A DNA stretch of 64,000 bases from contig NZ_PQVG01000003.1 in NCBI RefSeq assembly GCF_002920895.1, positions 186,001 to 250,000 on the forward strand. The letters run 5' to 3'. The notes beneath the pieces are model-generated. The model was not told the origin of the DNA. It did no database searches and worked only from the letters and a program-made list of their open reading frames with translations. This document shows positions 54,117-62,092 of this stretch, one piece after another. Numbering within the stretch: position 1 is the first letter of the stretch; each line of letters starts with the position of its first letter. This DNA is from Flavobacterium alvei. Its GTDB lineage: Bacteria > Bacteroidota > Bacteroidia > Flavobacteriales > Flavobacteriaceae. Both the position numbers and the translations under genes were made by a program.

Positions 54117-55356
54117 TATTGAACGCTGGCAGGAAATATTTGAGGCCATTGCCAAAAATAAACTGAGAACCTTTCTCACGGGAACTTCTGTGGCCTCGGG
54201 GATTTTTATTTTGGTCATTCTTCTCGGAGCAGGAAAAGGACTCGAAAACGGAATCGCCAAACAATTTGAAAACGATGCCGATGGCGTAATTTGGATTTGG
54301 GCAGGAACCACAACCAAAGAATACAAAGGACTAAATCCTGGAAGACGCATTCAATTGCGAAACAGTGATTTTGAAATATCGAAACAAAAATTTGAAGATC
54401 AAATTGATAAAAAAAGTTCGAAATTCAGTATTTGGAATGGCAACATCGTTTACGGAAAAGAAACCGGAAACTATGACTGTCAGGGGGTTTCTCCAGATCA
54501 TCAAGCCATCGAAAAGGTAACCATTACAGAAGGAAGGTTTGTTAATTTACTTGATATAAAGAATAATAGAAAAGTAGCTGTTATTGGGCAGAAATTAAAA
54601 AATGATTTGTTTAAAGAAAAAAATGCCATTGGAGAACAAATCGCCATTAGTAATGTCAAATTTGAAGTAGTTGGCGTTTTTACAGACCCAGGTGGTGAGC
54701 GAGAAGAAACTAGAACCTATTTGCCTGTCACAACAGTGCAACAAGTTTTTGGAAGCGGAAGTGATAAAATAAACGATATGTCTTTTACATTACACAAAAA
54801 AGACACTTATGAAGAAGCTCTTGCTGAATCGAAGAAATTTACTGACGGAGTTAGTCAATTGCTTAAAGGCAAAAATACCGTCGCTCCTGATGATACAAGT
54901 GCTATAGGAATTAATAGTACAGTCGAAAATATCAAACAATTTTATGATTTGAATTTGTATATAAGATTGTTTTTTTGGTGGGTGGGAATTTGCACCATCA
55001 TAGCCGGAGTTGTGGGAGTAAGTAATATTATGTTGATTATTGTAAAAGAACGAACCAAGGAAATTGGAATTAGAAAAGCCCTCGGAGCAACACCACTTTC
55101 CATTGTGGGGATGATTTTGCACGAATCTATTTTTATTACCACAATAGCTGGATTTGTTGGGCTTTTGTCAAGCTTGGCGCTATTGGAATTAGTTGGACCA
55201 CAAATAAAAAGCGACTATTTTTTAAATCCAGAAGTCGATTTTACCATAGCATTAAGCACATTGATATTGTTAGTAATTGCAGGAGCTTTGGCTGGTTTTT
55301 TTCCAGCATATCGAGCAGCCAAAATTAAACCTATTGTAGCACTTAGAGACGAATAA
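54109..55356 (+). CDS. MacB-type ABC permease, first copy
   Basis: 415 residues with the four-helix MacB layout: one N-terminal helix (GIFILVILLGAGKGLENGI), a periplasmic domain of about 230 residues (VTITEGRFVNLLDIKNNRKV), and three C-terminal helices of the FtsX domain (SNIMLIIVKERTKEIGIRKA, ending in AYRAAKIKPIVALRDE). The ATPase is separate, so this is the permease half only. It is similar to the next gene in design and in its ends, which suggests an old tandem duplication and a heterodimer. Confidence 0.93.
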   Translation: MFNIERWQEIFEAIAKNKLRTFLTGTSVASGIFILVILLGAGKGLENGIAKQFENDADGVIWIWAGTTTKEYKGLNPGRRIQLRNSDFEISKQKFEDQIDKKSSKFSIWNGNIVYGKETGNYDCQGVSPDHQAIEKVTITEGRFVNLLDIKNNRKVAVIGQKLKNDLFKEKNAIGEQIAISNVKFEVVGVFTDPGGEREETRTYLPVTTVQQVFGSGSDKINDMSFTLHKKDTYEEALAESKKFTDGVSQLLKGKNTVAPDDTSAIGINSTVENIKQFYDLNLYIRLFFWWVGICTIIAGVVGVSNIMLIIVKERTKEIGIRKALGATPLSIVGMILHESIFITTIAGFVGLLSSLALLELVGPQIKSDYFLNPEVDFTIALSTLILLVIAGALAGFFPAYRAAKIKPIVALRDE

Positions 55357-55358
55357 TT

Positions 55359-56627
55359 ATGTTGGATAGAGATAAATGGGCTGAGATTTTAGAAGCATTG
55401 ACAGCAAATACTTTTCGGACATTGCTTACTGCTTTTGGTGTTTTCTGGGGGATATTCATCTTGGTAATTTTACTTGCCGCAGGAAATGGGCTGGAAAATG
55501 GAGTGAAACAAGGATTTTCGGGTATGGCAACCAATACGATGTTTATGTGGACACAAACCACTTCAAAACCGTATAAAGGGCTACCAAAATCGAGACAGTT
55601 TAGTTTTCAAAATAGTGATGTTCCTGCTTTAAAAGAAAAATTTCCAGACCTTTTGTATGTTTCGCCTAGAAATCAATTAGGAGGTTTTAGAGGTGGAAAT
55701 AATGTGGTTAGAGGAACAAAAACAGCTGCTTTTAGTGTTTATGGAGACTATCCTGAATATGTGAAGCAGGAATCTATGGATATTGTAAAAGGACGTTTTG
55801 TAAATTATCAAGACATTGAGTTGAGTCGCAAAGTGGCCGTAATCGGTCAGGGTGTAATTGACGGATTGTATGATAAAACAGAGGAGGTTATAGGTTCTTA
55901 CATCAAAGTCAATGGTGTGAATTTTATGGTTGTTGGCATTTATAAGAAAAAAGCAAATGGTAATGATGGCAATGCCGAGGAACAGCAAAAAAATATTTTC
56001 ACGCCTTTCACAGCTTTTCAACAGGCTTTTAATTTTGGTGACAAAGTGGGTTGGATGGCAATTACCGCCAAAGATGAAGCTTCAATAACCGAATTAAAAC
56101 CCCAAATTCTAGAGTTTATGAAATCCAGACATTCCATAAGTCCAGATGATGAAAGAGCCATAGGAAATTTTGATTTGTACGAGCAATTTGCAAAGATTTT
56201 GGGATTGTTTTCCATACTTAGATTTATTGCTTATTTCGTTGGAACCTTGGTTTTGCTTTCGGGAGTTATTGGGATTTCGAATATTATGCTCATTGTGGTG
56301 AAAGAACGCACCAAAGAAATAGGAATTAGAAGAGCTTTGGGGGCAACACCTATGGCTATTCGATCCCAAATATTATTAGAAGCTATTTTCCTGACCATAT
56401 CTTCTGGAATGTTAGGCATTGCCGCCGCAACAGGAGTTTTGATACTTGTCAATAATATTTTAGATTCAATGCCAAGCGAGGGGTCAATGTTTGCCAATCC
56501 AAGTGTCGATTTGGGAGTAGTGTTTTTTGCCTTAGTAATATTAGTGGGTTCTGGATTATTAGCCGGACTTATTCCCGCTCAAACCGCTATAAAAGTAAAA
56601 CCAGTTGACGCATTACGAACCGAATAA
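55359..56627 (+). CDS. MacB-type ABC permease, second copy
   Basis: 422 residues. It has the same order as the first permease: N-terminal helix GIFILVILLAAGNGLENGVK, periplasmic domain (MDIVKGRFVNYQDIELSRKV), then FtsX helices with SNIMLIVVKERTKEIGIRRA and the ending QTAIKVKPVDALRTE. It starts 2 bases after the first copy. MacB normally works as a homodimer, so two different permeases with one ATPase probably form an asymmetric dimer. Confidence 0.93.
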   Translation: MLDRDKWAEILEALTANTFRTLLTAFGVFWGIFILVILLAAGNGLENGVKQGFSGMATNTMFMWTQTTSKPYKGLPKSRQFSFQNSDVPALKEKFPDLLYVSPRNQLGGFRGGNNVVRGTKTAAFSVYGDYPEYVKQESMDIVKGRFVNYQDIELSRKVAVIGQGVIDGLYDKTEEVIGSYIKVNGVNFMVVGIYKKKANGNDGNAEEQQKNIFTPFTAFQQAFNFGDKVGWMAITAKDEASITELKPQILEFMKSRHSISPDDERAIGNFDLYEQFAKILGLFSILRFIAYFVGTLVLLSGVIGISNIMLIVVKERTKEIGIRRALGATPMAIRSQILLEAIFLTISSGMLGIAAATGVLILVNNILDSMPSEGSMFANPSVDLGVVFFALVILVGSGLLAGLIPAQTAIKVKPVDALRTE

Positions 56628-56666
56628 AACAGCAATCAATATAAATCGAATTAAACAATCATCAAT

Positions 56667-57782
56667 ATGAAAAAAGGAGTAACCATAACCATTTTAATCT
56701 TTATAGCCATTGTATTTTTCGGTGCGCTCTATTATTTGTATGCCAAAAACCAGGAATCTCCTGTTGTTTTTCAGACAGACAAAACCGAAGTTAAAACTAT
56801 TGTCAAAAACACAATCGCAACAGGAAACATTGTTCCAGACGAAGAAGTGCTCATAAAACCAAATATTTCAGGAATTATCGAAGAAATTTATATCGAAGCT
56901 GGACAAACGATTAAAGCAGGCGATTTAATTGCAAAAATAAAAGTGGTTGCCAATGTTTCTAGTTTAAACAATACGCAAAACCAAGTTCAAACGGCTAAAA
57001 TAAATTTGGATAACCAAGAAAAATTGTTCCAAAGACAAAAAACCTTGTTTGATAAAGGAGTGATTTCAGCCAATGATTTTGATGCAGCTCAAGTAGCTTA
57101 CAAACAAGCCAAGCAAAATTATGTGGCAGCCCAAAAAAGCAACGATATTGTAAAAACAGGTACCACTTCAGGAATGGGTAATTATGCCAATACTTTAATT
57201 CGTTCTACTGTAAACGGAATGGTATTAGAAGTTCCCGTGAAAGTTGGAAATCAGGTAATTGAAAGCAATAATTTCAACGAAGGAACGACTATTGCTAGTG
57301 TTGCCGATGTTGGAAAAATGATATTCGTTGGAAAAATTGACGAATCCGAAGTTGGAAAAATAAAAGTAAACTTGCCTATCGAAATTACTGTTGGAGCCAT
57401 CGAAAATAAAAAGTTTGATGCCGTTTTAACCGATATTGCTCCAAAAGGAAAAACCGAAAACGGAGCCATACAATTCGAAATAAAAGCTTCGCTATCCAAC
57501 AGAGACGATACTTTTATCAGGGCAGGTCTGAGTGCCAATGCCTCGATTATTCTAGAAAAAGCCGATAAAGTGATGGCTGTAAAAGAAGCTTTAATACAGT
57601 TTGATGCCAAAACACAAAAACCGTTTGTAGAAGTTGAAACTGCGAATCAAAAATTTGTTAGAAAAGATCTTGTTTTAGGTGTAAGCGATGGGATTTATGT
57701 AGAAATAAAAAGCGGTTTGAAATCTACCGACAAAATAAAAATATGGAATCAAGGCTTGAATACAGAAGAGCCAAAACCGTAA
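56667..57782 (+). CDS. membrane-fusion protein (HlyD/MacA type), first copy
   Basis: 371 residues: an N-terminal membrane anchor (ITILIFIAIVFFGALYYLYA), a lipoyl-like part (VLIKPNISGIIEEIYIEAGQ), an alpha hairpin (about 110-160, LFQRQKTLFDKGVISANDFD), then the second lipoyl half and a beta-barrel domain. Adaptors of this kind connect the inner-membrane permease to TolC. It is encoded 39 bases after the second permease. Confidence 0.92.
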   Translation: MKKGVTITILIFIAIVFFGALYYLYAKNQESPVVFQTDKTEVKTIVKNTIATGNIVPDEEVLIKPNISGIIEEIYIEAGQTIKAGDLIAKIKVVANVSSLNNTQNQVQTAKINLDNQEKLFQRQKTLFDKGVISANDFDAAQVAYKQAKQNYVAAQKSNDIVKTGTTSGMGNYANTLIRSTVNGMVLEVPVKVGNQVIESNNFNEGTTIASVADVGKMIFVGKIDESEVGKIKVNLPIEITVGAIENKKFDAVLTDIAPKGKTENGAIQFEIKASLSNRDDTFIRAGLSANASIILEKADKVMAVKEALIQFDAKTQKPFVEVETANQKFVRKDLVLGVSDGIYVEIKSGLKSTDKIKIWNQGLNTEEPKP

Positions 57783-57835
57783 GTTTAGCTTTTAAAAAGA
57801 ATTTCGATTTTAAAAAAAATGTAAAATTTGTGTAG

Positions 57836-57843
57836 TACCTTTG
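57836..57843 (+). promoter_or_regulatory. -7-like element before the TolC gene
   Basis: TACCTTTG overlaps a TTG at 57841 and lies 22 bases before the ATG at 57865. No -33 element is evident, so it may be a weak internal promoter. Confidence 0.4.
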
Positions 57844-57864
57844 CTATGCTTTCATTCCAAAAAT

Positions 57865-59223
57865 ATGAAAAAAATAAAAAGTATCAGTCTCGTTATATTC
57901 TTGCTGTTTGGCTTGTCGATTCAGGCTCAAACTAAAACTTGGACATTAGAAGAATGCGTTAAATACGCCATAGACAACAATATTTCTATCAAGCAAACCG
58001 AATTAGATACTAAAACGGCCGATATTGACAAAAAAGGAGCCATCGGGAATTTTATTCCTTCGTTAAACTCTAATGCTTCGCATTCATGGAACGTGGGTTT
58101 AAATCAAGACCCAACTACTGGACTTTTAAGAAATCAAACCACTCAATACTCCTCAATGGGAGTTGGTGTTGGTGTTGATATTTACAAAGGAATGCAAAAT
58201 CAAAATACACTTCGAAGAGCTAATCTTTCCATAATTGCGGCTAAGTATCAGTTGACAAAAATGCAGGAAGATGTCGCTTTAAATGTTGCTAATGCCTTTT
58301 TGCAAGTGCTTTTTAATAAAGAAAATTTAAAAGTACAAAAAGAACAAAAAGCCAATAACGAAAAGCAATTGTCTCGTTCAGAAGAATTGGTAAAAGCAGG
58401 TTCTGTTCCAAAAGGAGATTTATTAGACATAAAAGCAACTGTAGCATCCGATGGCCAAAAAGTAGTGGCTGCTGAAAATGCGTTGTTGATTTCAAAATTA
58501 TCTTTGGCTCAATTATTACAGTTGAAAGAATTTTATGATTTTGATGTAACAGATGAGACTACGGTTAAAGATGAAAATAATATCTTGGCTCAAACTCCAT
58601 TGGCTATTTATGATAAGGCAAAAGAGCAAAGAACTGAATTGAAAATTGCTAAAACTAATCTTGAAATTGCCGAGAAAAATGTAGCTATTGCCAAAGGAGG
58701 TTATCAACCTACATTGCAAGGTTTTTACAATATTAATACTCGAATTTCTTATGCTGATTCGTATAATTTTCAAACAGGTTTAAGTTCTCCAGCACCTCCA
58801 TTTTCACAGCAATTTGCTGACAATAGAGGTCAAGCTTTTGGGGCACAACTAAATATACCTATTTTTAATGGTTGGTCTGCAAAAAATAATGTAGAACGAT
58901 CTAAAGTAAATTTAGAAAAATCAAAAATTGCGGTTGAACAAGAAGAATTGGCTTTGCAAAGAAATGTCTATACTGCATTTACGGATGCTAAAGGAGGTTT
59001 AAATGCCTATGAATCGGCTCTTTCAGCTTTAGAAGCAAGACAAGAGGCCTACAATTATGCTAAAGAAAAATACGCAGTTGGAATGATGAATTCTTTCGAT
59101 TTTAACCAATCGCAAACTTTATTTTCAGCAGCACAATCCGAAGTGCTTAGAACTAAATACGATTACATTTTCAAAATAAAAATACTCGAATTCTATTTTG
59201 GAATTCCAATCATAAAAAACTAA
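57865..59223 (+). CDS. TolC family outer-membrane efflux protein
   Basis: 452 residues from the ATG at 57865. The signal peptide (SISLVIFLLFGLSIQAQ) is followed by the two OEP repeats of TolC: TWTLEECVKYAIDNNISIKQ at the start, LNVANAFLQVLFNKENLKVQ, and FGAQLNIPIFNGWSAKNNVE with its helices in the second half. It forms the trimeric outer-membrane tunnel. It lies between the two membrane-fusion protein genes and 6 bases before the second. Confidence 0.94.
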   Translation: MKKIKSISLVIFLLFGLSIQAQTKTWTLEECVKYAIDNNISIKQTELDTKTADIDKKGAIGNFIPSLNSNASHSWNVGLNQDPTTGLLRNQTTQYSSMGVGVGVDIYKGMQNQNTLRRANLSIIAAKYQLTKMQEDVALNVANAFLQVLFNKENLKVQKEQKANNEKQLSRSEELVKAGSVPKGDLLDIKATVASDGQKVVAAENALLISKLSLAQLLQLKEFYDFDVTDETTVKDENNILAQTPLAIYDKAKEQRTELKIAKTNLEIAEKNVAIAKGGYQPTLQGFYNINTRISYADSYNFQTGLSSPAPPFSQQFADNRGQAFGAQLNIPIFNGWSAKNNVERSKVNLEKSKIAVEQEELALQRNVYTAFTDAKGGLNAYESALSALEARQEAYNYAKEKYAVGMMNSFDFNQSQTLFSAAQSEVLRTKYDYIFKIKILEFYFGIPIIKN

Positions 59224-59229
59224 TTCATT

Positions 59230-60516
59230 ATGTCAAAAAAAACCATTTATTTATTAATAGGAGGAGCAGTTGCACTAATTGCTTTATTAATAGCACTTTC
59301 TAAAACAGGAGTTATTGGAAATAAAGACAAAGGAAAATCTATTGAAATCGCAAAAGTCAATTCTTCAACAATCGTCGAAACCGTTTCTGCTACAGGGAAA
59401 ATTCAACCCGAAATCGAAGTGAAAATTTCCTCGGAAGTGTCGGGCGAAATTATTGCTTTGAATGTAATTGAAGGTCAAGTAGTTAAAAAAGGCGATTTGT
59501 TAGTAAAGATAAATCCCGATTTGTACACATCAGGATATAATCGAACACTTTCGAATTTGTCGGGAACTAAAGCAAATTTAAGCCAAGCCGATGCTTCGTT
59601 TAAAGAAGCCAAAGCCAATTATGACCGAAATAAAACATTATTCGACAAAGGAATTATTTCTAAATCGGATTGGGATAAATCAGTAGCTTCTTTTGAAGTG
59701 GCCAAAGCCAACAAACAATCGGCTTATTTCAATGTGCAATCTGCTTCGGCAACAGTAAATGAAGCCAAAGACAATCTAGGACGAACCACCATTTATGCAC
59801 CTGCCGATGGAACAATTTCTGTACTTAACGTGGAATTGGGCGAAAGAGTTTTGGGAACCCAACAAATGGCAGGAACCGAAATTCTTCGAGTAGCCAATTT
59901 AAATAATATGGAAGTTGAAGTAGATGTAAATGAAAACGACATCGTAAAAATAAAAGTAGGAAACGAAGCCAAAGTGGAAGTGGATGCTTATTTGAAAAAA
60001 CAATTCAAAGGAATTGTGACCAGTATTTCCAATTCAGCCAGTTCGACTTTAACTGCGGATCAAGTAACTAATTTTAAAGTAAAAGTTAGAATTTTGAAAG
60101 AATCCTATCAAGATTTATTGGAAGGGAAACCAGCTACTTATTCGCCTTTTAGACCAGGAATGACCGCTACGGTTGATATTATTACCAAAACTAGAGCCAA
60201 TGTTTTGGCAGTACCAATTAGTTCTGTAGTTGTAAAATCAGATACTACAGCCGTAAAAGGATTTAAGGTAGAAGATGAAGATGAGAAAAAAGCTGCTCCC
60301 AAAAGCGACAAAAAACTGGAATGTGTATTCGTAAAAGTGGGTGATAAAGCTAAAATTCGCATTATCAAAACTGGTATTCAAGACGATACCAATATCGAAG
60401 TGCTTACTGGACTTAAAAAAGGAGATGTTGTCATCACAGGACCCTATTCGACAGTTTCAAAAGATTTAAATTCTGGTGATAAAGTAACTACCGATAAAGT
60501 CGAAGAGAAAAAATAG
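59230..60516 (+). CDS. membrane-fusion protein (HlyD/MacA type), second copy
   Basis: 428 residues. It has an N-terminal anchor (LLIGGAVALIALLIALS), the lipoyl-type VKISSEVSGEIIALNVIEGQ, an alpha hairpin (NYDRNKTLFDKGIISKSDWD), a beta-barrel and a membrane-proximal end with an unusual charged insert (VEDEDEKKAAPKSDKKLE) near residue 345. It resembles MacA more closely than the first copy does. Its stop codon overlaps a 7-nt-period repeat. Confidence 0.92.
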   Translation: MSKKTIYLLIGGAVALIALLIALSKTGVIGNKDKGKSIEIAKVNSSTIVETVSATGKIQPEIEVKISSEVSGEIIALNVIEGQVVKKGDLLVKINPDLYTSGYNRTLSNLSGTKANLSQADASFKEAKANYDRNKTLFDKGIISKSDWDKSVASFEVAKANKQSAYFNVQSASATVNEAKDNLGRTTIYAPADGTISVLNVELGERVLGTQQMAGTEILRVANLNNMEVEVDVNENDIVKIKVGNEAKVEVDAYLKKQFKGIVTSISNSASSTLTADQVTNFKVKVRILKESYQDLLEGKPATYSPFRPGMTATVDIITKTRANVLAVPISSVVVKSDTTAVKGFKVEDEDEKKAAPKSDKKLECVFVKVGDKAKIRIIKTGIQDDTNIEVLTGLKKGDVVITGPYSTVSKDLNSGDKVTTDKVEEKK

Positions 60517-60570
60517 TGATCAGTGTTCAGTGATCGGTAATTACAGAAAACTCATAACTCATAATTCATT
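60515..60570. repeat. heptanucleotide-period repeat array, locus 5
   Basis: Eight units: two AGTGATC and one AGTGTTC, then GGTAATT, ACAGAAA, two ACTCATA and ATTCATT. The stop codon TAG of the second membrane-fusion gene enters its first unit, and the array ends 6 bases before the tsaB start. Confidence 0.7.
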
Positions 60571-60576
60571 CCCGTT

Positions 60577-61245
60577 TTGTCTTATATTTTAAACATCGAA
60601 ACCGCTACCAAGAATTGTTCTGTTGCTTTGGCAAAAGAAGGAAAAACAATTCTATGCAAAGAAATTGCCGAAGAAGGCTATTCGCATGCTGAACGTTTGC
60701 ATGTTTTTATCGAACAAATCATCCAAGAAGCTGGAATAACTTTCAAAGACATTTCTGCGATTGCAGTGAGTCAAGGCCCAGGTTCCTACACAGGTTTGCG
60801 AATTGGTGTTTCTGCGGCAAAAGGCTTGTGTTATGCCTTGGGAATTCCGCTGATTGCAGTAGATACTTTACAAGTTTTGGCTTCGCAAGCCAAGGTTTCT
60901 AATGGATGGATAATTCCAATGCTCGATGCCCGAAGAATGGAAGTCTATAGTGCTATTTTTACACCCAATTTCGAAAATAAAAGAGCCGTTCAAGCCGAAA
61001 TCATCACCGAAAACTCTTTCGAAGATTTACAGGAAACCCTTTATTTTGTTGGTGATTGTGCGGAGAAATGCAAGCCAATTTTGACCAAGGAAAATTATAT
61101 TTTTTTAGAAGAAATCAAATATCCTTCGGCAAGGGAAATGAGTTACTTAAGTTTCGATAAATACAAAAAAAACGACACTGTGGATGTCGCTTATTTTGAA
61201 CCTTATTATTTGAAAGACTTTATGATGACCGTTTCGAAGAAATAA
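60577..61245 (+). CDS. tsaB: tRNA threonylcarbamoyladenosine biosynthesis protein TsaB
   Basis: 222 residues with the ASKHA fold motifs ILNIETATKNCSVAL and SQGPGSYTGLRIGVSAAKGL. TsaB works with TsaD and TsaE in making t6A at position 37 of ANN-decoding tRNAs. The only start near the expected N-terminus is TTG at 60577 (then SYILNIETA). It lies 60 bases after the exporter operon, with the repeat between them, and is convergent with the MscS gene. Confidence 0.93.
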   Translation: MSYILNIETATKNCSVALAKEGKTILCKEIAEEGYSHAERLHVFIEQIIQEAGITFKDISAIAVSQGPGSYTGLRIGVSAAKGLCYALGIPLIAVDTLQVLASQAKVSNGWIIPMLDARRMEVYSAIFTPNFENKRAVQAEIITENSFEDLQETLYFVGDCAEKCKPILTKENYIFLEEIKYPSAREMSYLSFDKYKKNDTVDVAYFEPYYLKDFMMTVSKK

Positions 61246-61261
61246 TTTTTTAATTATTCTT
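61237..61261. terminator. candidate bidirectional terminator between tsaB and the MscS gene
   Basis: AATAATT and AATTATT pair around a T run, with AAGAA/TTCTT extensions. It is AT-only and overlaps both stop codons, so it is weak. Confidence 0.35.
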
Positions 61262-62074
61262 AGAAACCTCTTTCACAAAAGGTTGAATCACGATTCCAGC
61301 GGCATCAAAAGCTAATTTACAATTTTCTAAAGTATCGGAAGAAACAGAACCAAAATCGGCATTGTTTGCCCAAGGTCTAACAGCGAGTTGAATCGAGCTG
61401 TCTGTCAAAAGTTTTACGGAAACTTCGGCTTCGGGGGTTTTTAATACTTTTGGATTGTTGTTTAAAACTTCGGTAATCAGGTCTTTTGCTTTTTTGATAT
61501 CGGTGTCATAAGAAATGGAAAGGGTCAAATCGGCTCTTCGGATTCCTTGCAAAGAATAATTGATAATCGTGCCATTCGACAACGAACCATTCGGAACAAA
61601 AATAGTTTGGTTGTTGGAGTTGATTAATTTGGTCACGAATATTTGGATTTCGGCTACTGTTCCAATGTTGCCTTGTGCTTCGATTGTGTCGCCCACTTTG
61701 AACGGTTTGAAAAGAATAATCAGCATTCCACCGGCAAAATTAGACAAGGAGCCTTGAAGTGACAATCCTACCGCAAGTCCCATTGCGCCTAAGATGGCAA
61801 CAAAAGAGGAGGTTTCGATTCCTAATTTAGAAATAAAAGTCACGAACAACAAGACTCTCAAAATCCAAAGCAGAATGTCAGCGAGAAATTTGGTCAATGT
61901 TGGGTCTAATTCTCTTTTTACCATAATTCTCCTAATGAGTCTATTGATTACTCGAATTACATAAAGTCCAACAAATAGAATCAGGAAAGCCGAAATTAAT
62001 TTTGGTGAATAATCAATTAAAACTTTAATAAAAGTTTCAGCATAGTTGGCAATGTGTTCTGGATTGACTGTCAT
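61250..62074 (-). CDS. small-conductance mechanosensitive channel (MscS family)
   Basis: 274 residues with three transmembrane helices. The pore-lining third helix is GAMGLAVGLSLQGSLSNFAG, with alternating small residues, followed by GGMLIILFKPFKVGDTIEAQ and the soluble beta and alpha-beta domains (FVPNGSLSNGTIINYS). It opens on membrane tension to release solutes after osmotic downshock. Its length is that of E. coli MscS. It is downstream of the DUF255 gene, 18 bases away, on the same strand. Confidence 0.93.
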   Translation of the reverse strand: MTVNPEHIANYAETFIKVLIDYSPKLISAFLILFVGLYVIRVINRLIRRIMVKRELDPTLTKFLADILLWILRVLLFVTFISKLGIETSSFVAILGAMGLAVGLSLQGSLSNFAGGMLIILFKPFKVGDTIEAQGNIGTVAEIQIFVTKLINSNNQTIFVPNGSLSNGTIINYSLQGIRRADLTLSISYDTDIKKAKDLITEVLNNNPKVLKTPEAEVSVKLLTDSSIQLAVRPWANNADFGSVSSDTLENCKLAFDAAGIVIQPFVKEVSKNN

Positions 62075-62092
62075 TATGAAATAAGTGAAGTT

